Shown piece by piece: positions 48,660-60,005 of a stretch of 64,000 nt of DNA. Each line of letters opens with the position of its first letter. Within the stretch, counting starts at the first letter, position 1. The stretch is from Craterostigma plantagineum (lineage: Eukaryota > Streptophyta > Magnoliopsida > Lamiales > Linderniaceae): NCBI GenBank assembly GCA_027422505.1, contig JAPQWV010000651.1, positions 186,001 through 250,000 of the forward strand, in the 5' to 3' direction. Below the pieces are notes generated by a model, which searched no databases, was not told the origin of the DNA, and was given only the letters and a program-made list of their open reading frames with translations. The translations under genes were made by a program, and so were the position numbers.

Positions 48660-49012
48660 CATATTATGTCAATTACTAAATGTAGAAAATCTAATATGAA
48701 AAAAATATACTTTTTTTATTTTGATAAGAAATAAAAAATGATTTTGAAAGAAAATAACTAGAAGAAAAAATAAATTTAAAAACCGAATGCGGATATGCTT
48801 TAAATATCCGAATAAAGCGGATGTCCGATTTTCGGATATCCGATTAAAACCGGACCGAATACGGATATCATTTTTTATATCCGAATTTCGATATTCGAAA
48901 ATCCGAATAACCGATTTTGCTCACCTCTAAGTCCTTGAGAGGACATTTTATGCGTACACAAAGGATTATTACTAGAAAGATCGATATATGAGGAGACTGA
49001 TTGTAACATTTG

Positions 49013-49021
<9 letters not shown>

Positions 49022-49054
<33 letters not shown>

Positions 49055-49104
49055 GAGGGAGGGAGGGAGGGAGGGAGGGAGAAGAAGAAGAAGAAGAAGA
49101 AGAA
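49022..49104. repeat. compound (GA)n-(GGGA)n-(GAA)n microsatellite
   Basis: GA units (49022-49050), then GGGGGAGGGA... with seven G3+ runs separated by single A (49051-49080), then GAA units. The middle part fits a parallel G-quadruplex on the + strand. Confidence 0.92.
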
Positions 49105-50458
49105 GGCTGAGAGTTGAGCATGAGGTTTTGAAGAGCTGGGACCCAGATGAGTTTGTTGGTTTATTTCTTCAGTATTTAAGTACGAGTATTGTCTATTCAA
49201 AAAAAAAAAGTTCCGAATATTGTGCCTTAAGAATGAAACGTCAATTATTCCAACACTCGCCGTGCCTTGTTGCCTACAATGTCTTGTCCATACCTCCTAC
49301 TTAGCAAGGTGTTAATACTAATATAATAATTTAATGTCACTAGTATATTATTCCTTAATACTACGACTAATAAAAAATGGAATTGAGTAGGGATAATATA
49401 ACATACAATGGCGTTGTCGGTGAGCTTTAGTCCAACAACCAACAAAAAATCGCAGCTGGTGATAATCGACACGCGAACTACTTAATCATATATATTTACG
49501 GCCAATTGATTTGGTGATAATGATGTAAGATATGTTTTTATATAGTATAGGTACCAATGCAGACATCAGCATGTGATATTTTTAATGGTACTACTACAAA
49601 AATTTATATATCAGAAGTTAGTGATGAAGTTATCATGGGCCGGCTTTAGATTTGCCACCCAAAACCTTATATGGTTAGCCCGACCCTTTTAAAAGATTCA
49701 AGAGAATCTAATAAAAAAGAAGAATATGTTAATAAATGAATAAATGCATTGCAATGCAAGTCACTATTCTAGAGACACCGAGAGTCGAGCTTTGCCCTTT
49801 TTCTGTAATTAAATGCAAGTTAGCAAAAACTTTTTTGAATACCAAAACAAAATCGTGGCAGGCAAGGGTTTCGTTTCGTTATCATCTAAGTGGTAGGTTG
49901 TCAATATAAATGAAGTGCTGAAATAAATATTATAAAAATAGGAACATTATTTTAATATTAGTGCACACTTGTGTAGGAGCATAACCGCATGTATGAGCGA
50001 GTATTTTCTGTCATCAAAGTTTGAATTTTTTACTCATTGTGATTTAGATGTGTTTTTTGTCCCTATTCACTTCACTTTATAGACATAAATGCTTGAATCT
50101 ATTTCCGCGGTGATTGAAACAGACACCCTAGACGATCGTGTAAGATTTTTAGCCATTTTTATGTATATTTTAAATATAGAGAATATATATGGCATTATGC
50201 GATCGATATAATAGGGTGCTACTTTAGTTTATGAAACCATTTGTCGGATATTCATTTAGTGAACGTCAATCGGTTGTTACTCATTAATTTATGTATGCCA
50301 TAGATTTTGTATATTTTGATCTTGATTATGGGTTGCGGAATAGTTCTCTTTTTACTTTTATGGGAAGTGGACAAAATTATTGATTAATAGTAGTATTTAA
50401 TTATGGGGTCTAAATAGAATTATGCGAGATAATATTATGATGCAATCAATAATTGATA
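49105..50458. other. AT-rich spacer, no gene seen
   Basis: No coding similarity or complete element recognised. Confidence 0.4.
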
Positions 50459-50688
50459 CTCCCTCCATCCCTAATTTTATCACATTTTTTCATTTCGGAC
50501 GTCCTAATAATTTTATCACATTTCCTAAACTATCACAAACAATCAATATAATAATATTAAATATTCTTAAAAGGCGTGTTAAAATATACACTTTTTTACC
50601 TTTTTAATTATACAATATTATTATAATAATACCACCTTAATTTTCGTGCTCGGCGACTTAAGTGATAAAGTTGATGGAACGGAGGGAG
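50459..50688. mobile_element. Stowaway-like MITE
   Basis: A 230-bp element starting CTCCCTCCATCCC and ending GGAACGGAGGGAG, flanked by TA on both sides (50457-50458 and 50689-50690). These are the ends and TA duplication of Stowaway (Tc1/mariner) MITEs. The start continues with the familiar ATTTTATCACATTTTTT segment. Confidence 0.92.
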
Positions 50689-52574
50689 TAGTAGACCATG
50701 GGTGTTTCTTGTTTTGCCATATTTGTAATAACCCTTTTAACTAATTCAAAGACAAGGGATATAGACATGGTCATTCATTAATTGCGTGTAAGTGGCGCAG
50801 GTGAACAATAGTTAATGATAGGAAAGAACGGAAGAAAAGTCACCTTGAGAAATAATTAATAACTACCTTCCTGGCCTTCAAGTGCTACATTATTTTCTAA
50901 TATGTTACTCTCCTGATTTTATTTATATGTTGTTTTAGCTCTTTAATTTTGTTTCTAATTAGATGTCGTTTTACAGATTTCAATACAAATATTTATCATA
51001 TTTTCAGTTTTACCATTTTTTACTCTTTTCAATTACTAAATGAAAAGTAAGTACACTGAATAGGCTTAAACAATTAATAAGGAATATATGAAACCATATT
51101 TTTATTCTATTTCTTTAATATAAGTGAAAAAACCATAAACTAACTGAAATAAAATCGGAGGGGTATCGTTCTCAAGAGCCACGTCAAATCAGATTGACGA
51201 CTAGTTACTTAATAACACTGTGACCATTAATGGACACGTTGAACTAAAGTGTATTAAAATTTGATTCCAATTAGATAAGATTCAGATTTTCTTTCAATTA
51301 CGTAATTGATCGAATAAACTTGGAGCAGTCCTACATATGTCTATGTGTATATAGCCTTAGACTGCTGCTCCCCTGTCTCGTTTTTCCCTTTAATACATTG
51401 GTATAATTATATATATATATATATATATATATTATATTGAACGAAGGTTCATCAAAACAATACATTTTTAAAGAATTCAGATGCTCCATCTGCTATAACC
51501 ATATTTCAGAGGAACGAAAAAGCTCTCTTTGCTGGGGCATGATAGAAGGCCATTGTCAAAAGAGAGACAAACACAAACCAATATAAGAATAAGACAAACC
51601 ATTCCCAAATAAAAGTCAAATACAAAATTTGGACAAATGTGTTTTTTGATATTACAGGCAATAATATGGTTAAATGGTCGTTTGACACGACGAGACGCAA
51701 TGGACTTTCTTAACTAAAATATTTTAATAAAAGTTGTTACTATGCTTCACATTATTATTAATTACGCAAGCGTTGGTTACTTGGTTCAGCCTAGCAGGTT
51801 CGAAGCGTTCTATGATTCGAATAGTATTTACTACAACAAACTAGGTTACAATAGCATCCACGTATATAATTAATTAATTAATACGCACAACATCATTCCA
51901 TATTTCACTAGAGCGAACGAGCCCATGACATCTATCATTGTGTTGATGAATTCCGTGGAAGTTTTAAGACTTGAATGTGAGACTGTAATATCTTTTTTCA
52001 ACCAAACTAGTTTTTGAGAAGAAAAAAATGCCGTGAAACTTAATTTTCACATGCAAATAGTTTGAGAAAGAATGTATAGCTGTATGATCAAACTTGCATT
52101 TCAACTGAAATAATTCAAAATTTAGACTTAATAAACACGAGGAGACTAATTATTTAGAAATAAAACCCAATTAGTCCATATTCACCACAATTGTATACTG
52201 CCCAAGTGGGGTTTCCATTCTAAAATAAGGTAGTTGGTTATAGATGTAACAGTATTCTTAAGGCGCTTATTATGGTTTTGAAATATTTGAATGTGTGTAA
52301 AGTGCATAAAAAATGCAAAAGCATATACTTTTTTTTGTACTTTTAAATTAATAGAGAGATCTCCTTGTAAGAAATAAATATAACCCTAGCACACAACAAG
52401 TTGCACATCTGCTTCATTGTGGTTGTAAGAGATGCACGTCAGAGCACATATGTGAAAATAGGTTGAAGAGGATCCACACATATAGAATCCGTACATGTGT
52501 GCTATGGCTTTAAATACACATTGTAGCATGTGTCTAGTTGCAAGATTCCAATGTTTTAATGCATATATAATTCA
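50689..52574. other. spacer and upstream region of the MYB gene
   Basis: AT-rich, no other gene seen; (TA)n at 51411-51431. The part after about 52390 (TTCATTGTGG...GATGCACGTCA) recurs in diverged form at 55516-55545 beside a MYB exon relic, so it belongs to the duplicated MYB promoter. Confidence 0.45.
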
Positions 52575-52613
52575 TTATAAAGTTCTTCCCTCTGGTAAAG
52601 CTTCTCGGAAACG

Positions 52614-52616
<3 letters not shown>

Positions 52617-52674
<58 letters not shown>
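52617..52674. repeat. (TCA)n microsatellite in the MYB leader
   Basis: About 19 TCA/CAT units lie 36 bases upstream of the MYB start codon, downstream of a TATA-like ATTATAAAG (near 52575). The tract is therefore likely transcribed as 5' untranslated sequence. It is in frame with the MYB ORF and would read as poly-His if translation began upstream. Confidence 0.9.
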
Positions 52675-52710
52675 ATATACCAATTTATAGTAAATAAAAT
52701 AAATAAAATA

Positions 52711-54274
52711 ATGGAGAAAGGGCGGCTAAGAAAAGGTGCATGGACAAAAGAAGAAGATGATCTTCTCAGGCAATGCATTGAAAAGTACGGAGAAGGGAGA
52801 TGGCATCTAGTTCCTCTTAGAGCTGGTAATAATACATATCTCAATATAATATCATAACCAAATTTGGCCCCCTTCCTTTTTCATTCCCTTTTCCAAATAA
52901 AAAAATATAAGTTCCTTATTCCATTCTACACACTATTATACTCGCTTTATAACATCCATAGGGTATTATAATTGTTTTTCTAGGGTTAAATCGGTGCAGA
53001 AAGAGTTGCAGACTGAGATGGCTAAACTATCTGAGACCAAACATCAAAAGAGGTTTTTTTAACAAAGACGAAGTTGACCTCATCGTAAGGCTTCACAAGT
53101 TGCTTGGTAACAGGTAATAATTAATATAACTTCGTCATGATTCGAAGCAATCAACGTACTTGTGAATGATCACTTTTAATATATTTGCTGCCAATATTTG
53201 AAAAAGCATATATATGCTAACCTTAGAACAGCAAAAATCACTCATACTATATTATTTACTTGTGAATGGCGTCAGTGCCCTATAACCTCTCCATTTCGCA
53301 TTAAATCAAGAATATAATAATATATTACTATTGGTACGTCCAATCATAATAATATTGAATGACGACCGCGTGGATATCATATCTAATAGGAGTATTATAT
53401 AATTTCAACAACATGGTCGATCAAGTCCACAACCACTGCTAGTGGTAAAATATTTCACAGTGATTGAAGTGAGAAACATGCTAGATATTATTACTACATC
53501 ATCGTGGCTGCTTACTTTTCATGACACATAATTAAAGAAAGCCGTCGATTTGTGTTTTATCTAGAGAGTTTCCACATTGGTGGCTTAAAAAACTGCTCAT
53601 TTTCACATTTAATTTAGAGCGATCGATTGAATACTCGATTAGGTAATAATAATGATGGGAATAATTACGACAGATGGTCCTTAATCGCCGGTCGAATTCC
53701 CGGCCGAACAGCTAACGACGTGAAGAACTATTGGAACACACACGTCGAGAAAAAGCTGTCCCACAGAAGGAGCAGCATTAATAAGGTGGACCGCGCATCA
53801 GAAGATCATCGCCCTCAGCACCAAGCTGCTGTCATCAAGCCTCGACCTCGAACCTTCTCATTCAAACCACCTACGACGGAGGCGGCGGCGGCGAACAACA
53901 ACCTCGGAGGACTAGACAAGCCGCCGCCGCCGCAGTTCCTTCCGGCCGAGACGACGTCGTCGTCGTCGTCATCATCCCAGAGAAAGCAGCAGTCGCTGCT
54001 TATTGAAGACGATGAAAGCATACGGTGGTGGAGGAATCTGCTCGAAGAAGCTTCGACTGACGATGATCGTCGCCGCCGCGGAGAAGAGGGAACGACGACG
54101 TTTGACTCTTTCAGTTTGTTCCCTAATGGTTGGGACCATGGAGGAGGAGAAGAAGTAGACAAGTTATGGTGGTCTGAGCAGTACGGTAATAATGATGATG
54201 GCAATCTTATTATAAACTCTTCGATCTGTGACTTTTACGCTGATGATGTCGATGTCGTCGTCCATGGAAAATAA
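52711..54274 (+). CDS. R2R3-MYB transcription factor, subgroup 6 (anthocyanin activator type)
   Basis: Three exons (52711-52825, 52984-53113, 53674-54274), 281 residues. R2 (about residues 9-60, [15 protein letters not shown]...LRWLNYL) and R3 (about 63-111) are complete, with intron positions typical of plant R2R3-MYBs. R3 contains the bHLH-contact signature [20 protein letters not shown] and the ANDV motif that marks dicot anthocyanin activators. KPRPRTF downstream is the subgroup-6 box. Such proteins (PAP1, ROSEA, AN2 types) join bHLH and WD40 partners to switch on late anthocyanin genes in the nucleus. The acidic C-terminus ([11 protein letters not shown], many D/E) fits an activation domain. 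The chosen ATG starts [11 protein letters not shown], as in relatives. Decayed copies of exon 1 lie at 55.6 and 56.2 kb. Confidence 0.94.
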
Positions 54275-55485
54275 ATATATTATTTTTAATTTATTGCTTG
54301 CAAGTATGGATTACTACGTCTTTAGTTTACTGCTTGGGTTGGTAATAATGCTGCTTTTTGTTGGGTTATGTATTGGTATAGTGCAGCGAATACTAACAGA
54401 TACGATCTCTGTGTACTTATGATTTCTATAAATCGACGTTTATTTGTACTTCAATAATTTGGTTTTCTTTATGTTCTTACAAAAGTGTAGTTTGTAAATC
54501 TTGGCTGGCAAAGAGAAAGAAAAGAAACCACTGAATGTCTCAATCACGTGTGGGCGTCGTTTGTCTTCTTGATGCTAATGCAATAGCCAACACATGCCGA
54601 AATAAAGTCAAAATTATTGTTGAGATTAGAAAAGATTGACATTTATTCAATGAATAAAGATCATAATATTTGCCACTACGATGCCTGCAAGAGTCAAGGA
54701 TGGGTTATACTGTAAGTGAAACAATGATTTCATTTTGATGTAATATTGGCAAAAAAAAGAAGAATTGAATACTTCTTCACTGATATATAATTATTAATTT
54801 CAAGCAAGATAGTGCACGACGATGGTCTATGTTAATTTTATTATTATTTTTTGTTTCTTTTAAGAGGTACTTGTTTGTTTTCTCATGAGAACCCACGGAC
54901 TATTTTTCAATAAATAAACTCAAAGATTCGCACATGTTCAGATAGTAATTTGTTTATCAATTAATAGATCCAAATCGTAATAAAATACTTCTAAGAAATA
55001 TTATTCATTTAATTTCAAAACCCAACAACTAAAAGATTTGCTGTGATGAAAAGGCGGTCGACGACGGAACGGCAGCTCTCGACGTAAGCGTTCGGTTTAT
55101 AATATATGTACTTTTTGTGTTTTTAATAATATTTTAATTTAATTAGCGGTATCATGTGCCGTATATCTAGATTTTATTTAGTGCTCACCAATAATAAAAC
55201 AAATATAAATAGCAAATTTTCATCATTATTATTATTATTAGTTGTTCTATAGCTAAATCCCAAAGCACGTGTTTGACAGAAACAAGTGGGATGTGTAATA
55301 GCTTTCAATGAATGGTATATTAAATTGCATATTATTATGATATAGAAGACAATAATATAGTTATACGTCTACTCGTCATGAAGAATCGTCTTATTGAAAG
55401 GAAGGGTAGGGCACATATATCAAATGGAAATATCATCACCCAAAGTAAAGTCGTCGGCATGAGGTAGAAAGAATTAATTTCATCA
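54275..55485. other. 3' flank of MYB and spacer
   Basis: AT-rich, no gene seen. It includes the MYB 3' untranslated region. Confidence 0.4.
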
Positions 55486-55515
55486 GCAAGTTGTTGCTTG
55501 TGAACTAACATAATT

Positions 55516-55790
55516 CCATTGTGGTCGTGAAGCATGCACGTCACAAGTATTAAAATATTATTAACTCAAAAAACACTTGCAATATATGTCATTCGTTGCA
55601 TGATTTGATTAGTGTTTTGTTACCGTTAAAACGAAAGAAGAAGATGATGAATCTTCTGATTCAGGTCATGTGAAGAGTCATGGGAAATGTAATCTAGTTC
55701 CTTTTAGCGAGCTGGTAAAAAAAATATTGATATATGTTATATTCACTTAGTAAAAAAACTTCTTTTTTATTTGGGTTAATTAAAGACCAG
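55516..55790 (+). pseudogene. MYB promoter/exon-1 relic A
   Basis: Bases 55516-55545 resemble the MYB upstream segment near 52414-52443. Bases 55630-55725 resemble MYB exon 1: AAAACGAAAGAAGAAGATGATGAATCTTCT corresponds to the KEEDDLL region, and ATCTAGTTCCTTTTAG corresponds to the HLVPLR region before the splice donor. The start codon and the frame are lost and there are several indels. No exon 2 or 3 follows. Confidence 0.7.
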
Positions 55791-56159
55791 GCCCTAGTAG
55801 CATATTTAAGTTTGGGTTCAAGCCCCACTTGAATTTGATTTAGGCTAAATGACCTAGTTTTCGAAAAGTTCAGTGCAAACTACCTAAAGGCTGCAAAAAG
55901 ACATATATATCCCTGACTTGTGCGAAATTTACCACAGGATACCTAAATGATCCGTTACAGTTGTCGAGATAATTATGACAGTTTTGGGCTGAAAAAACAG
56001 TTCCATTCATTTGGATAACAAATTGTCTGTATTGAGTACAATATCGCATATATTTTGTAATAACTTTATCAATTATAATACCAATACTAATAAAACGAAT
56101 AAATCAGACGAAACTACCTAAGTGATGCATATTTAACTCGACATATGCCAAAATAATAA

Positions 56160-56310
56160 CAGTTAAAACGAAAGAAGAAGTTGATGAATCTTCTGATTCA
56201 GGTCATGTGAAGAGTCATGGGAAATGTAATCTAGTTCCTTTTAGCGAGCTGGTAAAAAAAATATTGATATCATGTTATATTCACTTAGTAAAAAAACTTC
56301 TTTTTTATTT
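56160..56310 (+). pseudogene. MYB exon-1 relic B
   Basis: Nearly identical to relic A (55625-55770) over about 145 bases, including the intron-side sequence TATTGATAT...TTATATTCACTTAGTAAAAAAACTTC. Relics A and B share changes absent from the intact gene, so B arose by duplication of A. About 390 bases of unrelated DNA lie between them. Confidence 0.7.
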
Positions 56311-56351
56311 TTCCTTTTAAAATCGAAAATCTTGTTCTAAGATGATGAATG

Positions 56352-57179
56352 TGCTAGAAATCATGAATCTAAGAATTTAGATTAATAGTTTTGGTGATCA
56401 AATAACTTAAATAAGTATACCAGCTAGACATAGGTAAAATCGAATACCAGTCAGCAGACCATCAGCACAGACAGATCAACACTGCGATCGGAAGTGCATT
56501 GAAGACCGGAATGTAGGATACCGGACGTGCCACGCTGGATAAGATTCAAATATATTCAAGGCGCAGCAAGTTGAAGACTTCTGACGAACATTTAATACAA
56601 GACTGCCAGCTAGAGCCAAGTAGAAGTCAAGCCAAGTCAAATAAGGAATAAAGCAAAAGGCACAGCGCAAACCGGACAACCCCATTTTGGGTAAAGTTAA
56701 TTAATGCTCTGTCTGGTACATAAGAGCTATCTCAAAACGGCCTTCAACTCAAGCCCAGCTATAAATAGAACGGATGCAAGTTGAAGACTCTACGACACTT
56801 TGCTGAGAATTTTTAAGAACGAGAAATCAAGCTCAAGCTTTCAAAGCTAATAGCAGAGTATAACCGTGAGGATTGTATTCTGTTAGTCTATTTAAGGAGG
56901 TTGTACGACGCAGGTTGTAAACCGATGCTTCTAGTGATACCTTCCTTGAGGTAACGAAGTGGAGGACGTAGTCCGAACTTTCAAAAACAAATTATGTGTC
57001 CTTCGCAAACACACACACTTCACATCTCACATGCGGTCTTGGTTCAAAACCGACCGCTTCGCTTCCGTACAAGTTTCACAAACGAATATCAAGCATCCGT
57101 ATCAAGCCTTAACTGGTCTAGATCCGAAAACTAACAAGTGTTTATTCACCCCCTATAAACACGCTAACCGGTTCTAACA
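56352..57179. mobile_element. solo LTR, SIRE-like Copia
   Basis: The right end ...TTCACCCCCTATAAACACGC...CCGGTTCTAACA is the characteristic 3' end of SIRE/Maximus-type Copia LTRs. The left end is best placed at TGCTAGAAATC, with GAATG before it and GAATA after the right end, an imperfect 5-bp duplication. A TATAAATAGAACGG promoter lies near 56760 within it. No internal domain is present on either side. The left border is less certain than the right. Confidence 0.6.
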
Positions 57180-57349
57180 GAATATTATGTATCTAGTTAA
57201 AGGGAATAACCAATTTGAATTCCTTTTTCAGGACACGCAACGTGTTTTTTAGTTGTGAAGGAAAGTTGCGAGACATTTATTACATGGCGACTTATCTCTA
57301 TCATGGCCGTTGTCTATGCATACAATATATATATATATATATATATATA

Positions 57350-57532
57350 ACCACATCAACGCGCCAAATCAGCATAATGAGATATTTTATTGATATATAG
57401 CCTACACGTGGATTAGTGAACCCGTTGGGAGTTGATTTGGAATGTTGACGTGACACAAAAAAAAAATGGCACACAACAGGTGCCCACGGATGGTGGTCAC
57501 GCAAGGTGAGTACCATGACATTTCTAATATTA
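57350..57532. mobile_element. short MITE of the TA-tract family
   Basis: Bounded on both sides by TA microsatellites (57327-57349 and 57533-57549). Its right part, CAGGTGCCCACGGATGGTGG...AAGGTGAGTACCATGACATTTCTAAT, resembles the right end of the foldback MITE at 24885-33081. CGCCAAATCAGCAT near the left end resembles that element's GCCAAATCAGCAT. Internally deleted or diverged. Confidence 0.6.
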
Positions 57533-57990
57533 TATATATATATATATAGATATATTTGAATCAACCGAAAAATCACAAGCTAGGAGGTGTATGTGTGTGT
57601 ATGGTATGTGTGATTGCGAAATGTGAATAATCTTCAAATTAACGGCAAGTGAGTCATTCAATTACATTGCGAGTAATCATTTTCCATCATGTCTGATGCA
57701 TATATCTTTGTCAAGTACATAAGCAAATTTAGCAATAATAGCAACTTGATAACTGGCACGATTTGACACCTTTTGACATCTCGGAATTGTACTAAAAAGT
57801 CGTGTATTTTTTTTTTTTTTTTTATGATTTCATACTAAGATTAATTGGGTGAAAGATTGATTGGCTCACGATAACAATTAGAAACCCTAGTTGGAGAAAG
57901 AGTTGGCACAAGATAACACCTTGATGAAACATAACTTTTTGGATAACTTTTTTCTCGCTACAAGAAAAAGGATGTAGTGTGTGTGTGTGT

Positions 57991-57993
<3 letters not shown>
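57533..57993. other. spacer, no gene seen
   Basis: AT-rich spacer with a (GT)n run at 57977-57990. Confidence 0.4.

Positions 57994-58064
<71 letters not shown>
57994..58064. repeat. (GA)n microsatellite
   Basis: About 35 GA units, preceded by GT units. Likely length-variable. Confidence 0.93.
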
Positions 58065-58066
<2 letters not shown>

Positions 58067-58907
58067 GCATATAGACTTTCTTTTCCAATGGTATTCGGAC
58101 CATTTTCTCAGAACAGCTTTCAAGGCGAAGAAAGTATAAAATAATTAAGCCAGGAGAAGATTTCTCGTGGTGGAAAAGTTTATACGCGAAAATGATGATC
58201 ACGCATGGCCGTTTTTTGTCACCTTGTAATAACTACTACAGTAGAGTAGTAGTCTCTCTAATAGGACCACCAAGAGAAGTTATGGTTTGGGCCCATTAGT
58301 AGTTATAATATGATAATTAGTAATTTCATCATTAAACCTCTCGATTTTTGATGCCTATGGAGGACATTTTTAGTATGTTTTAGACTCAGTTAACTAGTTG
58401 AAATCTTTCCTTTCTTTCATTGTCGGATTCAATCTGTAAATAACATGGATGTCGATCAAATTCATGGAATGCTGTCCTAATATAAATCTCATCACGAGGG
58501 GGTATTTATTGTGAAATCTCATGTACGGGTCAGTCATTATTTGCTTATCATTAGCGACGCATACATACACTAAGATTGACGATTCTACCAAAAAATGAGT
58601 CATTAATTATATAGCTTACCTTACTTATAATTATATAGTTTTTATTTACTACACCGTTTATTCGACGCTAGGGTTAGTTAAGCCAATATAACATTTTTCA
58701 GTGAACTTTCGTATCTTATTATACTATTTATAAAGAAATAATTATGTCTTGTTCTAGTCAAACACGTTTTTGGAATGGAACAAGGAAAGAAACATAAAGC
58801 GATTCGAAAGAAACATAAAGCGATTCGTGTGTAACTGCTTTCCACTGAAAAGCACACATGTCATATTATATATATATATTATATAAAAGAAAACAATCTA
58901 CTGGTGA
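58065..58907. other. spacer with a small tandem duplication
   Basis: No gene seen. GAAAGAAACATAAAGCGATTC occurs twice in tandem at about 58786-58826. Confidence 0.4.
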
Positions 58908-59710
58908 TTTTAATTAAATAATTGAAAAAACAACCACTAACAAAATAAACAGGAAAAGAACACCACTAATAAAATAGCGCAGTTCGTACTCTGGGAGTGG
59001 GAATACGAATTACTAACTCGTATTATGAGAATACGAGTTACGTTGGCCCCGCTGACCCGCTGACATGACATGGCAACGTAACTCGTAATCTGGAATTACA
59101 AGTTAGTAATTCGTATTCCCAGAGTACGAGTTACTTACAATTGGCCCGCTAACCCGCTGACCCTGACATGACAACTGACATGGCAAAGTAACTCGTAATT
59201 CCAGATTACTTACAATTGGCCCGCTAACTCGAATCCCCGGATTACGAGTTACGTGAATTATTTCACGTAACTCGTAAACCGGTGTTACGAGTTAGGTTTC
59301 TATATATACACCCTCATGGACTTAGCTAACTCATATCACCCTAACCCTTGTCGATTTCTTTTAATAACTCAAACAATAGTGTCGAGTCGCGTACAAGTCA
59401 TAGTATATTTCGGCGGCGAAATAATTCAATCATCTGATTTCACCATCAAATATATATCCGCCCTGTTGGGATAAGCGAATTCGTCGCAAGTTTTTCCGAG
59501 TTTATTTTGTTGTCGCCTACGTAACTCGTATTCTGGGATTATGAGTTACTCCAGCTAAGGGGCACGCGCCAGCTCGGACAATAACTCGTAATCCCAGATT
59601 ACGAGTTACGTAACTCGTAATCTGTGAGTACGAACTGCGCTATTTTATTAATGCTTTTGCTTTCATGTTTATTTTGTTAATGATTGTTTTTTTCACTTAT
59701 TTAATTAAAA
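58908..59710. mobile_element. long-TIR foldback element, probably Mutator-derived
   Basis: An 803-bp element. The left arm TTTTAATTAAATAATTG...AATAAAATAGCGCAGTTCG and the right arm are inverted copies for about 90 bases (right arm CGAACTGCGCTATTTTATT...TATTTAATTAAAA). The interior carries about ten copies of GTAACTCGTA/TACGAGTTAC, many as back-to-back palindromes. Around 59380-59465 one frame reads VSSRVQVIVYFGGEIIQSSD, resembling the N-terminus of plant MuDR-type transposases, which suggests an internally deleted MULE. No clear target duplication was found. Confidence 0.7.
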
Positions 59711-60005
59711 ATGACGCTGCTCCTACTTCTCTTACTTGAAAGGTACCCTATGGAATAGATTAATTATTGGACAAGGCCTACTTTAGCTTCTATTGCTCGG
59801 GCGATAACAGCAACCTGTAGGCTCGAGGATGATGGCATCAAATCCGCAAAGTGACATACAAATATGAAAATCAACAGCAGTATATCTAATCCACAATCTA
59901 CTTGTACGTCAAATCTAGCTAACCTTTCCCCATGTTAAATAATGAGTCCTACTCTCATTTTACATCGAATGGGCATGCAATGCAAGTCTGTCCATCATGG
60001 CACGG
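59711..60005. other. spacer
   Basis: No gene seen. It ends in CCATCATGGCACGG, the left flank of the next element. Confidence 0.4.

Larger units (their letters stand above)
37163..48929. mobile_element. hAT-like repeat rich in GGATATCCG, split by a retrotransposon
   Basis: The left arm (37163-37552) and right arm (48660-48929) both consist of degenerate ATCCGAAAA / CGGATATCCG repeats around an AT-rich core. The right end reads ACCGATTTTGCTCACCTCTAA, the inverse of the TTAGAGGTGAGCAAAATCGG start common in plant hAT-derived MITEs. The left terminus seems truncated or diverged. The Tekay-type element at 37553-48659 sits inside it, with CATAT on both sides. Confidence 0.6.

Noticed and set aside
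57822..58202. Open frames with long Ser-Leu repeats
   Set aside because: Translation of the (GA)n microsatellite.
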